Source of the DNA: Kamptonema formosum PCC 6407
GTDB lineage: Bacteria > Cyanobacteriota > Cyanobacteriia > Cyanobacteriales > Microcoleaceae
Direction: 5' to 3'
NCBI RefSeq assembly: GCF_000332155.1
Contig: NZ_KB235903.1
Location: forward strand, 1,456,747 to 1,520,746
DNA: 64,000 nucleotides
Part shown: positions 43,998 to 53,239 of the stretch, piece after piece
How the letters are laid out: every line of letters begins with the position of its first letter
Numbering within the stretch: the stretch's first letter is position 1
Translations under genes and position numbers: made by a program
Notes under the pieces: generated by a model
The model's database searches: none
What the model was told of the DNA's origin: nothing
What the model saw: only the letters and a program-made list of their open reading frames with translations

Positions 43998-44445
43998 GAA
44001 TATTGGTAATGGGTAATTGGTAATGGGTAATTGGTAATTGGTAATTGGTAATTGGTAATTGAATCTTGGCCTAGAAACCGGGTTTTTGAGAGAATCTGTG
44101 GGTAACAACGAAGTATTTTCGTAAAAAACCCGGTTTCTTTGGTTAGGTGCGTAAGTCCTGTTAGTAAAAAAACCGGTTTCTTCGATCGCAGTAGTAAGTC
44201 CCATCCTAATTGCACCACCAACACCCAACTATGCAACTATGGGGAGAGGCATTAGGTTAAGGGAGATTGCTCTCGGCCTAACGGGTAGGCTACGCCAACG
44301 TTGCACTCGCAATGACAGATAATATATTATGTTCATCTACACTTAGCAATTAGCAATTAGCAATTAGCAATTACCAATTAGCAATTACCAATTACCAATT
44401 AGCAATTACCAATTACCAATTACCAATTACCAATTACCAAATATT
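43998..44445. repeat. Heptamer arrays and AAACCGGGTTT palindromes
   Basis: GGTAATT units (44003-44060), GAAACCGGGTTTTTGAG and its inverse (44075-44130, with ACGAAGTATTTTCGT between), a GTGCGTAAGTCCTGTTAG end (44147-44164), a GAGATTGCTCTCGG copy (44263) and AATTAGC/AATTACC units (44345-44440) that run up to the next gene. No gene is seen. Confidence 0.8.
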
Positions 44446-45471
44446 ATGTCCCGTTCTAAAGCCCTGCAATATTATATTTTCAGTCGTTTAATGCTGGCAC
44501 CATTGATGCTGTGGACTATTACCACAGTAGTATTTTTACTGCTGCGAGCTACCCCCGGCGACCCAGTAGATGCAATTTTGGGGCCGCGAGCTCCGGCCAG
44601 CGTGAAAGAAGCTTTGCGATCGCAACTTGGTTTAGGCGACCCCCTGTGGCAACAATACCTCAACTACATGAAAGACTTACTAAGTTTTAACTTAGGAACC
44701 TCAATCACCAGTCGCGGCCAAACCGTGTGGCAAATTATCCAAGATAATTTCCCCGCAACAGTCGAACTAGCAGTATTTAGCATGGCCATAGCCGTAATAG
44801 TCGGTGTCACCGTCGGTTCCCTAGCAGCATCCCACCCCAACACCATCCTCGATGCCGGAGGCCGTTTATTTGGCATCATCACTTACTCCATACCCGCTTT
44901 TTGGGCAGGTATGGTATTACAATTAATTTTCGCAGTCCAGTTAGGTTGGTTTCCCTTGGGAACCAGATTTCCTGTCACTTTCCCCCCTCCACAAAACCTC
45001 ACCGGACTATATGCTATTGACAGCCTTCTCAGCGGCAATATTAGCCAATTTTTCACAACTTTACACTATTTAGCACTCCCTAGCATGACGCTAGGAATTC
45101 TCCTCAGCGGCATTTTCGAGCGCATTGTGCGAGTTAACCTCAAGCAAACTTTGCAAGCGGATTATGTAGAAGCAGCTAGAGCTAGAGGTATTCCCGAATT
45201 ACGGATTTTATGGTCTCATGCTCTGAAAAATGCCTTAATTCCAGTCATCACAGTTTTAGGATTAACTTTTGCCGCACTTTTAGGCGGTGCAATCTTAACA
45301 GAAGTAACATTTTCTTGGCCTGGGTTAGCCAATCGACTCTATCAGGCGATTTCAGATCGAGATTACCCAACAGTGCAGGGAATAGTCGTATTTTTTGCAG
45401 CAATTGTCGTGGTTGCTAGTATTGCGATCGATCTTTTAAATGCCTATATCGACCCGCGAATTAGGTACTAA
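44446..45471 (+). CDS. Peptide/nickel ABC transporter permease (DppB/OppB-like)
   Basis: 341 residues with about six membrane helices. N-terminal FSRLMLAPLMLWTITTVVFLLLRATPGDP is diagnostic for DppB-type permeases, as is the EAA-like loop ADYVEAARARGIPELRILWSHALKNALIPVI (split at about 235-265). It forms a channel with a DppC-type partner and two ATPases; none is adjacent, so it belongs to a dispersed system. The heptamer array touches the start codon (ATG at 44446). Confidence 0.92.
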   Translation: MSRSKALQYYIFSRLMLAPLMLWTITTVVFLLLRATPGDPVDAILGPRAPASVKEALRSQLGLGDPLWQQYLNYMKDLLSFNLGTSITSRGQTVWQIIQDNFPATVELAVFSMAIAVIVGVTVGSLAASHPNTILDAGGRLFGIITYSIPAFWAGMVLQLIFAVQLGWFPLGTRFPVTFPPPQNLTGLYAIDSLLSGNISQFFTTLHYLALPSMTLGILLSGIFERIVRVNLKQTLQADYVEAARARGIPELRILWSHALKNALIPVITVLGLTFAALLGGAILTEVTFSWPGLANRLYQAISDRDYPTVQGIVVFFAAIVVVASIAIDLLNAYIDPRIRY

Positions 45472-45486
45472 AATCTATTGGTAGTA

Positions 45487-45532
45487 CCGCCGTCTTGGTA
45501 GCATTCTTTATCACCAAGATGGCGGCGTTACG
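45487..45532. repeat. GCCGCC-family palindrome
   Basis: CCGCCGTCTTGGT and ACCAAGATGGCGGCG pair around TAGCATTCTTTATC. Lies 16 bases after the permease stop and could terminate it. Confidence 0.8.
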
Positions 45533-45640
45533 AAGGGTGATACGTCAATCTACTTACTTATCCGCTTTGAGAATGAGGACATCTTAATATTTTCTAGGTA
45601 ATACTAGAAATAACAGATTTGAATTCTTGAGGAAATACTA

Positions 45641-46213
45641 ATGAAAATATGGCATAGCATGGTGGCTTTATCGGCTGTCTTCACTCCATTTATGGCGGAG
45701 GCTGCTTTCAGCCAGCCTTTAAATTCCGAGTTTCCCAGAGTATCAAACCCGGAAGTTTACGTACCGATTTGCTATATCGAAACTACAAATGGCGCAACTC
45801 TGGATTTAAGAACCTTGTGCGGCTCCAATGCTGCCAGCACTAGGACTGCTCCCGTGAGTAACAATCGCAATAATTCAGACAATAGAACCAATCCAGGCAA
45901 TCCCCAAACTAATCCAACGAATAACCCTAATACTCCTAATACTCCTGATACTAGCGAAAGAATAAGTGTCCCTACACCTAATAATCAGGGTAGGAATACA
46001 GGTGGCAATCCTAACCCCGGAAATATTGGAAACCCGACATTTGGTAATCCCAATGGCAGTCAATCTCCTGCTAATGGAACTAATACCGATGATGGCGTAG
46101 ACTTTCCAGATAATACTGGGATTAATCTGCCAAGAGTTCCTTCGAGTGCTTTTGGGCCGGGAGGAACTGCACCAACTAGGGATAGTATTAACGGCCCTCA
46201 AAATCAGCAGTAA
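45641..46213 (+). CDS. Secreted Asn/Pro/Thr-rich protein
   Basis: 190 residues. Residues 1-25 form a signal peptide (MKIWHSMVALSAVFTPFMAEAAFS, cleavage after AEA or AAFS). A short conserved-looking part (30-62) has two cysteines (VPICYIETTNGATLDLRTLC), probably a disulphide. From 65 to the end it is low complexity, Asn, Pro, Thr and Gly rich (NPNTPNTPDT, NPNPGNIGNP). Exported to the periplasm or surface; function unknown. Confidence 0.75.
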   Translation: MKIWHSMVALSAVFTPFMAEAAFSQPLNSEFPRVSNPEVYVPICYIETTNGATLDLRTLCGSNAASTRTAPVSNNRNNSDNRTNPGNPQTNPTNNPNTPNTPDTSERISVPTPNNQGRNTGGNPNPGNIGNPTFGNPNGSQSPANGTNTDDGVDFPDNTGINLPRVPSSAFGPGGTAPTRDSINGPQNQQ

Positions 46214-46230
46214 TGAAAGTCTGTAGATGA

Positions 46231-46322
46231 TATAGCGGTTTTCATTTGCATAAGAACAGGGTAATTGCTCATGGCTAATTGCTAATTCAGAGCAGTAGCT
46301 ACACCATTGAAAACTGCTATAT
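46231..46322. repeat. MITE-like element, TIR TATAGCGGTTTTCA
   Basis: TATAGCGGTTTTCA (46231-46244) and TGAAAACTGCTATA (46308-46322) are inverted ends; the middle has GCTAATT heptamers. Single ends of the same type occur at about 632-645, 50790-50804 and 59549-59562. Confidence 0.7.
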
Positions 46323-46435
46323 AAAACCCTCAAGGTTGGGATTTTAAAAAAAGTGTAATTCCTGTTGGCGTGTTGGCGGTGGAAGTGCCAAGATAAGTTA
46401 AGCCAAAACTTTATTGCTAGGAGCGAACAACTCTC

Positions 46436-47479
46436 ATGTCAAACTTAGTTCAGCACTTAGACATCACCGCTCATCCCCGACTAGAGCAATCGTTAGGCTA
46501 TCAAGGAGACAGCCGTTGGGTAGCTTGGCACTGGGAGCCGGAAATCCAACAGCTTATGTACTCTGATGGCAAAAACTTTGGAACTGGCAAGAATATGGCA
46601 TGGCAGATTTTCTTGCAACATCGGCTCGTTAATCCTTCTATAAAAGACTATCAGTTAGTCGAAAGCGATCGCAACTGGTTGCTTTTAGACAGACAAAGCC
46701 GAAATATCTATGTCGGCGAAGGAAAAACCGTCCAAAGTTTGCTCGAACAGCCAGAAAGTTTAGCTTTACTTGCCTGTCTCGATGGTAATAACAATCCCAT
46801 CAAAGAAACTGCTGAATCCGTACAACAGACACTAGGAAAATTTAGAACTTCAGACACTTTCCGCCATCTGACCAATTTTGTGCCCCTCGGCATTGCAGTG
46901 GGTTTAATAGTTGCTTTAGGTGCGGGAACTAAGTTGTGGGTAGTGCCAACTGTTCAACAACAATTAGCGGAAAAAATTCCTGTTTCGCCAGTTAGTCCAG
47001 ATGCGAACTGTGGCATCGGCAGTTCTAATGATTTTTCTGCTTATGTGGCTTTTTCGACGGGAGATACTGAGCTTCATGTGATTGGTGTGTATGAAGCAGG
47101 AACAGATAATAGTAGTGGGAATCATCCCCCTGGCACGATTGATGTAAGAGTAGAACGTCAAAATAAGCGCATCGTTCTTGCACTTTCAGCTTACGAACCA
47201 GTCCGCTGGAATATTATCGCAGAACCAGGGGCAGAAATTGAAAAAATCATCGTCAATGGATACTACGAACAAACTATTTCTGGTGTTGGAGGAATTCCCA
47301 TCGAACAGTATACCTATAACGGAAATGGAAGTTACCTCGGCAATTTTACTTACCAATGGGGTTCTCCTTCTGAAAGTATTAATACGCCGTCACTTGTCGA
47401 TGTCCTCGAACAGCTCAATAACACAAATATAACTTCTTTTCAGGGATGCTACCGAGGCACAAGTTTTTCGATTAAATGA
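46436..47479 (+). CDS. Single-pass membrane protein of unknown function
   Basis: 347 residues. The cytosolic part (1-140) has an aromatic-rich block (WVAWHWEPEIQQLMY, then KNMAWQIFLQHRLVNPSI). One membrane helix lies at about 142-163 (FVPLGIAVGLIVALGAGTKLW). The external part (about 170-347) has a beta-rich domain with VYEAGTDNSSGNHPPGTIDVR split at 220-240, and two cysteines. The external domain resembles small cyanobacterial beta-sandwich proteins. No function is recognised. AGGAG lies 10 bases before the ATG. Confidence 0.75.
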   Translation: MSNLVQHLDITAHPRLEQSLGYQGDSRWVAWHWEPEIQQLMYSDGKNFGTGKNMAWQIFLQHRLVNPSIKDYQLVESDRNWLLLDRQSRNIYVGEGKTVQSLLEQPESLALLACLDGNNNPIKETAESVQQTLGKFRTSDTFRHLTNFVPLGIAVGLIVALGAGTKLWVVPTVQQQLAEKIPVSPVSPDANCGIGSSNDFSAYVAFSTGDTELHVIGVYEAGTDNSSGNHPPGTIDVRVERQNKRIVLALSAYEPVRWNIIAEPGAEIEKIIVNGYYEQTISGVGGIPIEQYTYNGNGSYLGNFTYQWGSPSESINTPSLVDVLEQLNNTNITSFQGCYRGTSFSIK

Positions 47480-47487
47480 GGAGTATA

Positions 47488-47612
47488 GCTAGGGACTAGG
47501 GGCTAGGGACTAGGGACTAGGGACTATAGGAAAAGAGGGGTTAGGGGAAGAAGGGAAGAGAATCTATGGTGGCAGGAAATCAGAGTGTGTTAAATGCCTT
47601 GGCGGTTGCTAT
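47488..47612. repeat. Composite MITE (partial), heptamer core plus one end
   Basis: GGGACTA units followed by GAAGAAGGG and the end GCCTTGGCGGTTGCTATA (47592-47609). The left terminal repeat is missing. Compare 18381 and 50620. Confidence 0.7.
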
Positions 47613-47674
47613 AAAATAGTAGAGTTGGCATGGCCAGCTCTACTGGATTTATCTCTTCCCAAATTTCCCCTTTT

Positions 47675-48448
47675 ATGAAATACTGGCACGAAACGCTGGC
47701 AGTAGCGCAGCGCATTTTAACTGAATTATTGCGGCGGCGACGAAGCTTGGTTTTCTGGAGTATTTTTCCAATTTCTGTGTTACTTCTCAACGGATTTATT
47801 TTGGCAGAACGTGCTAAGCTCACAACTGCTAAAGCTTTTGAAAGTGCTGCTCCCGCAACTTTGGTAGGTGCGGCGCTATTTTTTAGTTGTTTAGGTGGTA
47901 GTGTGGCAACGGTGGTAGCAGAGCGAGAACAACAAACTCTTAAACGTTTGTTTATTTCACCCCTCAGTGGCACGTCTTACTTTTTAGGAATTTTTGTTGC
48001 TCACAGTTGTATTGGCATTGGTCAGACACTTTTAGTATATGCGATCGCGGCATTTTTAGGCGCACAATTTCAAGGTTCTATTCCTTTGGGATGTTTGATT
48101 ATCTTATTAAGCATTATTTCTTATGTTGGCGTTGGCTTCATCCTGGGTACGCAATTTGCACGACGCACTGAAGATGTTAACTCGTTGGTAGCGGCTTTTG
48201 GCGTTCCTCTATTAATTTTAGGTGGTGCATTCTTGCCAGCTTCGCTATTTCCCAAAAATCTACTAGAACTTGCTAAATACAATCCGATTTATCACATGAA
48301 TGAGGCCTTGATAGGTGTCTGGGCAAACGGTAAAGAGTTGTCTGATATTGGATATAACTTCTGGTTTTTATCTGTATTTGCTGTTTTAATGGTAGGAGGC
48401 GGTTGGCTGTCTTATCGGCGGATGTTGAGCGTAGAGAGAAGACTTTAA
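47675..48448 (+). CDS. ABC-2 type transporter permease
   Basis: 257 residues from the ATG at 47675 (MKYWHETLAVAQRILTELLR); an ATG at 47630 is in frame but outside the conserved start. Six membrane helices with a large loop after the first; FLGIFVAHSCIGIGQTLLVYAI and GGAFLPASLFPKNLLELAKYNPIYHMNEAL (split) are typical of DrrB/ABC-2 permeases. It pairs with the ATPase at 48515 to form a two-gene exporter of drugs, lipids or glycans. Confidence 0.88.
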   Translation: MKYWHETLAVAQRILTELLRRRRSLVFWSIFPISVLLLNGFILAERAKLTTAKAFESAAPATLVGAALFFSCLGGSVATVVAEREQQTLKRLFISPLSGTSYFLGIFVAHSCIGIGQTLLVYAIAAFLGAQFQGSIPLGCLIILLSIISYVGVGFILGTQFARRTEDVNSLVAAFGVPLLILGGAFLPASLFPKNLLELAKYNPIYHMNEALIGVWANGKELSDIGYNFWFLSVFAVLMVGGGWLSYRRMLSVERRL

Positions 48449-48463
48449 GGGAGTTTTAATTGC

Positions 48464-48494
48464 CCGTAACGCGGCCCTCTGGGAAGCGTTACGA
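48464..48494. repeat. Short GTAACG palindrome
   Basis: CGTAACG...GCCCTCTGGGA...CGTTACG between the permease and ATPase genes. Decayed member of the GCCGCC family. Confidence 0.5.
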
Positions 48495-48514
48495 TAATTT
48501 GAGGTATAGAAAAA

Positions 48515-49429
48515 ATGCTACAAATTGATAAGTTAAGTAAGTCTTATGGTAATCGTCCAGTGCTTGAAGATTTAACACTCCATATTCTAAGTGGAGAAAT
48601 TTACGGTTTACTGGGGCCTAATGGTGCTGGCAAAACTACTACTATCAATATTTTATGCAATTTATTGAGAGCGGATAGCGGGAAAATTACAATCAATAAT
48701 TTCCCTATCTCTGAGGCTACTAAATCTTTAATAGGCGTTGCACCGCAAGAAAATTTGCTTTACAAAAGCCTTAGTTGCGAAGAAAATTTAAATTTTTTTG
48801 CTCAAATTTATGGGCTAGATAGTAAGCTCCGTCGGTATCAGGTGCGGCAATGTTTAAAAGCCGTAAATTTGATCGACAGGGCAAATAGTTCAGTAGAAAC
48901 TCTCAGCGGTGGAATGCAGCGAAGATTGAATATTGCTGTGGCTTTGGTACATCAACCTAAGTTGGTAATTTTAGATGAACCGACTACGGGTTTAGATATT
49001 GAAGCGCGTTATGAAATTTGGGATTTAATTCTACGTTTGAAAGCACAAGGAATTACTATCTTATTAACTACTCATTTGTTAGATGAAGCTGAGCGTCTTT
49101 GCGAGCGAATTGGGATTCTTAAAAATGGGAAAATTTTGGCTGAGGGCAGTTTGGAAGAGTTGCGAAAATTGATTCCAGCGCAAGAAGTAATCCTTGTCAA
49201 AACGCGGGAGGAAGAGAAAGCGATCGCGCGTGCTCGAGAATGCGGTTTCACCCCCCGCCGCTACGGTAGTGACTTAGCTTTTTGGTTGCCAGAACCTCTA
49301 GAATTAAAGGAGATTTTGTTGCGCTTTGACAGCATTTCTATTGACTCAATTGCCCGTCATCCGGTGCGGTTGGAGCATATTTATGTGGAGGTGACGCAAC
49401 AAGAGGAAAGAGGAAAAACGCAAAAATAA
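48515..49429 (+). CDS. ABC transporter ATP-binding protein (DrrA/CcmA-like)
   Basis: 304 residues. Walker A GPNGAGKTTT (about 34-43), signature ETLSGGMQRRLNIA (about 130-143), Walker B LVILDEPTTGLD (about 152-163), H-loop TTHLLDEAE. The C-terminal extension (about 225-304) is typical of DrrA-like exporters. Starts 66 bases after its permease partner. Confidence 0.93.
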   Translation: MLQIDKLSKSYGNRPVLEDLTLHILSGEIYGLLGPNGAGKTTTINILCNLLRADSGKITINNFPISEATKSLIGVAPQENLLYKSLSCEENLNFFAQIYGLDSKLRRYQVRQCLKAVNLIDRANSSVETLSGGMQRRLNIAVALVHQPKLVILDEPTTGLDIEARYEIWDLILRLKAQGITILLTTHLLDEAERLCERIGILKNGKILAEGSLEELRKLIPAQEVILVKTREEEKAIARARECGFTPRRYGSDLAFWLPEPLELKEILLRFDSISIDSIARHPVRLEHIYVEVTQQEERGKTQK

Positions 49430-49572
49430 TACAAAATAATATCATGTCCGGCAAATTACTTACTATCTGTCATTGTTCGCTGTGCTCCGCAGATGATATA
49501 ACAAAATAAAACGGGAAAGCAACTGATTACTTTCCCGCGATTTAAACTTTTACAAGCGATCAGAGTTAAGAC

Positions 49573-50529
49573 TTACAATGGTTTTACCCAGGAAAGCCAA
49601 GTTTCCACAGGGCGGAAACCAACAGATGTGTACAACTTCGTTGCATTTGTTAAGCTTTCGGCATCGACACTGAGTTTAGCGGTATCTGCACCTGCGGCTT
49701 TTAAGTGATGCAATCCTGCGAGTAATACTGCTTTTCCTAAACCCATTTGTCGGAAACCGCGCCGCGTACCTAAAAACTCGATCCAGCCGTCGTTACTGCG
49801 GTTAAGGGCATTTTCTTCTGCTTTGATTTGGCAGTCGCAGAAAGCGGCAAAAGTACCATCGGGTGCGATCGCTACTAAGTCTAATTCTGGCTGATAACTG
49901 GTATCTTTCATCCACTGACGTACAGTTTCAACTGTTAAATCGTGGTGGTTCCAGTGATCGATAAATGACTCGTTGAACATCTCTACCCAAGGTTGAGCGT
50001 CTTTTTCGCCTGAGAGGTGAGATAATTTGAATTCTGCTGGAAATTCGGGTGTAGGAATTGCTTCCGATAGCGATCGCGCCATTGTTAAAAAGTAGCGATC
50101 GCTCGCGAAACCTTGTTTTTCTAACAAGCGGATTACTAAACTATTATTTTCGCGGGTGTAGGTACGCAATTTAACTGGCAATTTGCGCTCTATTCCTACT
50201 TCCTTCAACCGCTTTTCGCTCCAGTTAATTATGTCCTGTTCTAAACCTGCGTCACGCATTGAAGGATGGACATAAAACCAGAGATAACCGTCGATATCAA
50301 TTTTTGATTCAGGGATATCTAACAGTGCTAAAGCTGTGAGTTTACCCCTAGTTTCCCACAATTGTACGTCGCGGGATTTGTCGAGGTAAGGTGCATTAAG
50401 TTTGAGTTTGAGTTCGCAAGCGGTTGCTTCTTCGTCTAATTGTTCGGCGGTTTGGCAAGCGTTTACTAAGTCTGCGATCGCCCGCCAGTCGCTTTCGCCC
50501 CTGTAGGAGCGCATGGTTAAAGTAGTCAT
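49573..50529 (-). CDS. Two-domain GNAT N-acetyltransferase
   Basis: 318 residues. Two GNAT folds: about 1-150 (MTTLTMRSYRGESDWRAIADL) and about 165-318. Acetyl-CoA pyrophosphate-loop motif A is clearest in the second, RRGFRQMGLGKAVLLAGLHHL (about 262-280); in the first it is degenerate (HPSMRDAGLEQDIINW). The substrate cannot be told. Stands alone. Confidence 0.85.
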   Translation of the reverse strand: MTTLTMRSYRGESDWRAIADLVNACQTAEQLDEEATACELKLKLNAPYLDKSRDVQLWETRGKLTALALLDIPESKIDIDGYLWFYVHPSMRDAGLEQDIINWSEKRLKEVGIERKLPVKLRTYTRENNSLVIRLLEKQGFASDRYFLTMARSLSEAIPTPEFPAEFKLSHLSGEKDAQPWVEMFNESFIDHWNHHDLTVETVRQWMKDTSYQPELDLVAIAPDGTFAAFCDCQIKAEENALNRSNDGWIEFLGTRRGFRQMGLGKAVLLAGLHHLKAAGADTAKLSVDAESLTNATKLYTSVGFRPVETWLSWVKPL

Positions 50530-50619
50530 AAAAAACTTGCAATCCGGTAATTCGGACTGTTCCTCTTAGTGGGTATTGCAAAATAAGTACAGCAGTACAG
50601 CGATTTAGGTCTGTGGTGT

Positions 50620-50748
50620 TATCGCAACCGCCAAGGCGGTTAGGGGTTAGGGGCTAGGGGCTAGGGGCTAGGGGCTAGGGGAAGAAGGAGAAGAAGAGAA
50701 TTGAATCTGAATTCAGAACGTCCTAACCGACGAAAGCGGTTGCTATAT
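50620..50748. repeat. Composite MITE (complete), inverted copy of 18381
   Basis: Ends TATCGCAACCGCCAAGGCGG (50620-50639) and GCGGTTGCTATA (50736-50747) bracket GGGGCTA units, GAAGAAGG and TTGAATCTGAATTCAGAACG. It matches the reverse complement of the 18381 element part by part. The gap 50530-51620 also holds GCTAATT units (50817-50852) and CTAGCCC units (50905-50933). Confidence 0.8.
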
Positions 50749-50947
50749 CGCCAACAAACCTATTAATTCCTAATCAGGCAAATGTTAGATCTAGCGGTTT
50801 TCAGTTGTATGAGAATGGGCTAATTGCTAATTGCTAATTGCTAATTGCTAATTGGGAAAAAAGCTTCCCCTCCTCCAGAGATCCCCTGCTCCCCTCTCTT
50901 TCCCTAGCCCCTAGCCCCTAGCCCCTAGTCCCTTCTTTAATTTAGTT

Positions 50948-51079
50948 ATGGAAAAATTGGGAATTTTTAACAGCCGCCTCGGAAGACAGCTATTAGTATT
51001 TGAGAATGTTCTTGATAAAGTCACGAAACCTCTTTTTGTCACTGAGGCTTTCATACTTTATCGAATTATGCACTCATAA
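50948..51079 (+). CDS. Possible small ORF, unknown
   Basis: 43 codons from the ATG at 50948, ending TAA at 51077-51079: MEKLGIFNSRLGRQLLVFEN, then VLDKVTKPLFVTEAFILYRI. Composition is protein-like, but no family is known and no good ribosome binding site is seen. It lies in a 1-kb gap that also includes an AT-rich promoter-like stretch before the PPK2 gene. Weak call. Confidence 0.25.
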   Translation: MEKLGIFNSRLGRQLLVFENVLDKVTKPLFVTEAFILYRIMHS

Positions 51080-51620
51080 AAAAATTTTGCCCTTTTGGGG
51101 TAGTTTGGTGTGTAATTTGTATGTCAGTATCAGGCTGGATTTACGCCCAATCTTCGTAGATGGCGTTTCAAACTGTCACCAAACCTGCTGTTTAAGTAAC
51201 GGTGATTTGATTGTAAAGCTGCTCAGAAAAGCTAAGTAAAGAAATTTTTCACCCCCGGTGAAGTCTTTGGTTTTTACTTTTGCTCTGTTTTATATTACAT
51301 CTTTTCTCAGGGATTTTCGCTTCCTCCCCTTGAGTGACCCGCTAGGGTGAGGGAGAAATCGAACTTGTTTAAAAGTACCCTAATATTACTATAACAGCAG
51401 CCACTTTTTTTGGCAAGTTTTTAGGTTGGGAAGTTATGGGTGGGGTGTGGACTGTGACAGATTGTGGGCCAGTTGCGATCGCACATAACTTTTTTGTGAA
51501 ATTTTAGAGTTTAAACTTAGACAGGCGTTAGACTGGGGTTTTAATTTCCCATCCCGCAGAATCTCACCTACCACTCCTCAAAACTTCCGCCTGCGTTCCC
51601 TCATTCTCAAAAATAAGCTG

Positions 51621-53108
51621 ATGTTAGACAACCTCGATTTGAATTTATCCCTGGATAAAGAAACCTACGATTCTAAGATCGAAGTTTTGATGAAGCAGTT
51701 GCGATCGCTGCAAAAAGCCTGCTGGGAAAAAAAATTACCCGTAATTCTCGTGCTCGAAGGTTGGGCCGCTGCGGGAAAAGGTGCCCTCGTCAAAAAAATG
51801 GTAGGATACATCGACCCGCGCGGGTTTACAGTTCATCCCATTTGGCCTGCAACAGATGAAGAGCGCAGCTATCCCTTCCTGTGGCGGTTTTGGCAGAAAC
51901 TTCCCGCTCGCGGACAAATGAGTTTTTTCTATCACAGTTGGTACACCCACGTCTTAGAAGATCGATTATTTGAGCGCGTTTCCGATGCTCAAGTACCGAT
52001 GGTAATGCGGCAAATTAACGCTTTTGAGCGACAAATGGTAGATGACGGCGCTGCGATCGCCAAATTCTGGATACACCTGAGCAAAAAAGAACTTAAAGGC
52101 CGACTCAAAAAATTAGAAAGCGACAAATTGCAAGCATGGCGCGTGCGGCCAGAAGATTGGCATCAAGCCAAAAATTACGACAAATATAGAACCTTTGCCG
52201 AAGAAATGGTCGTACAAACCAGCACGGGCCCCGCACCTTGGACATTAGTAGAAGGAGATTGTCAACGCTGGGCCAGAGTCAAAGTTTTAACCCAAATGGC
52301 CGCCACAATTACAGAAGCGCTCGATCGCCTCCATCTGCAAAGTCCTCCCCTAGCAGTGACAATTCAAAACCGCCTCGAACCCACAGAACCAGATTTTCTC
52401 GCCCAAGTTAATCTTTCTCAAGTATTAACATCTGAAGAATACAAACAAAAACTCCGTCAAGAACAGGTACGTCTCGGCAAATTGCAACAGAGTCTTCATC
52501 AACAAAAAATGTCAGTATTAATCTTATTTGAAGGCTGGGATGCTGCCGGAAAAGGAGGAGCAATTAAACGCTTAACCGACATTTTAGACCCTCGGAGTTA
52601 TGTAGTAAATGCCTTTGCCGCACCAACAGATGAAGAAAAAGCCCATCACTACCTGTGGAGGTTCTGGCGCAAGTTACCAAATGCCGAAAAAATAGCAATT
52701 TTTGACCGGAGTTGGTATGGTCGAGTAATGGTTGAGCGCGTTGAAGGATTTGCTACGGAAACCGAATGGCGACGTGCTTATCAAGAGATTAATGAGTTTG
52801 AAGAACAATTGACTTCTGCCGGCTGCGTTTTAATTAAATTCTGGCTGCACATCAGCCAAGAAGAGCAATTAAAGCGGTTTACAGATCGCCAGGAAAATCC
52901 TTTTAAGCAATACAAACTCACCGATGAAGATTGGCGGAATCGAGAGAAGTGGCCGTTCTACGATGTAGCAGTAAATCAAATGATTCAGCGCACGAGTACA
53001 CCTGCGGCTCCCTGGACTTTGATACCTGCTAATGACAAATATTATGCTCGCGTTAATGTAATTGAAACTGTGGTGCAAGCCATTCGGAATGAGTTAAAAC
53101 GTAGATAA
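51621..53108 (+). CDS. Two-domain PPK2, polyphosphate:AMP phosphotransferase
   Basis: 495 residues with two PPK2 domains (about 12-240 and 270-495). Both have a Walker A-like loop: GWAAAGKGALVKKM at about 47 and GWDAAGKGGAIKRL at about 307. The C-terminal domain keeps the Asp and Arg of FDRSWYGRVMVERV; in the N-terminal one the site reads FYHSWYTHVLEDRL, with the Asp replaced by Tyr. This asymmetry is typical of class II PPK2, where the second domain does catalysis, making ADP from AMP and polyphosphate. Start ATG at 51621. Confidence 0.92.
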   Translation: MLDNLDLNLSLDKETYDSKIEVLMKQLRSLQKACWEKKLPVILVLEGWAAAGKGALVKKMVGYIDPRGFTVHPIWPATDEERSYPFLWRFWQKLPARGQMSFFYHSWYTHVLEDRLFERVSDAQVPMVMRQINAFERQMVDDGAAIAKFWIHLSKKELKGRLKKLESDKLQAWRVRPEDWHQAKNYDKYRTFAEEMVVQTSTGPAPWTLVEGDCQRWARVKVLTQMAATITEALDRLHLQSPPLAVTIQNRLEPTEPDFLAQVNLSQVLTSEEYKQKLRQEQVRLGKLQQSLHQQKMSVLILFEGWDAAGKGGAIKRLTDILDPRSYVVNAFAAPTDEEKAHHYLWRFWRKLPNAEKIAIFDRSWYGRVMVERVEGFATETEWRRAYQEINEFEEQLTSAGCVLIKFWLHISQEEQLKRFTDRQENPFKQYKLTDEDWRNREKWPFYDVAVNQMIQRTSTPAAPWTLIPANDKYYARVNVIETVVQAIRNELKRR

Positions 53109-53109
53109 T

Positions 53110-53236
53110 AGCTAGGGGAAGAAGGGGCTAGGGGCTAGGGGCTAGGGGCTAGGGTAAGAAGGGTAAGAAGAGGAAGATGGGGAGGGATTATTACCAATTA
53201 CCAATTACCAATTACCAATTATCAATTACCAAAGAT
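53110..53236. repeat. GGGGCTA, GAAGAGG and AATTACC heptamer arrays
   Basis: GGGGCTA units (53125-53155) pass into AAGAAGG units and then ATTACCA units (53190-53232) that end 8 bases before the YdcF start. Confidence 0.85.
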
Positions 53237-53239
53237 ATT

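Noticed and set aside
43889-44236. Two minus-strand frames rich in NYQLPITNYQ-type repeats
   Set aside because: Translation of the GGTAATT heptamer array, not a gene.
51000-51239. 79-codon frame before the PPK2 gene
   Set aside because: Cys/Leu-rich random-looking composition, no recognised family.
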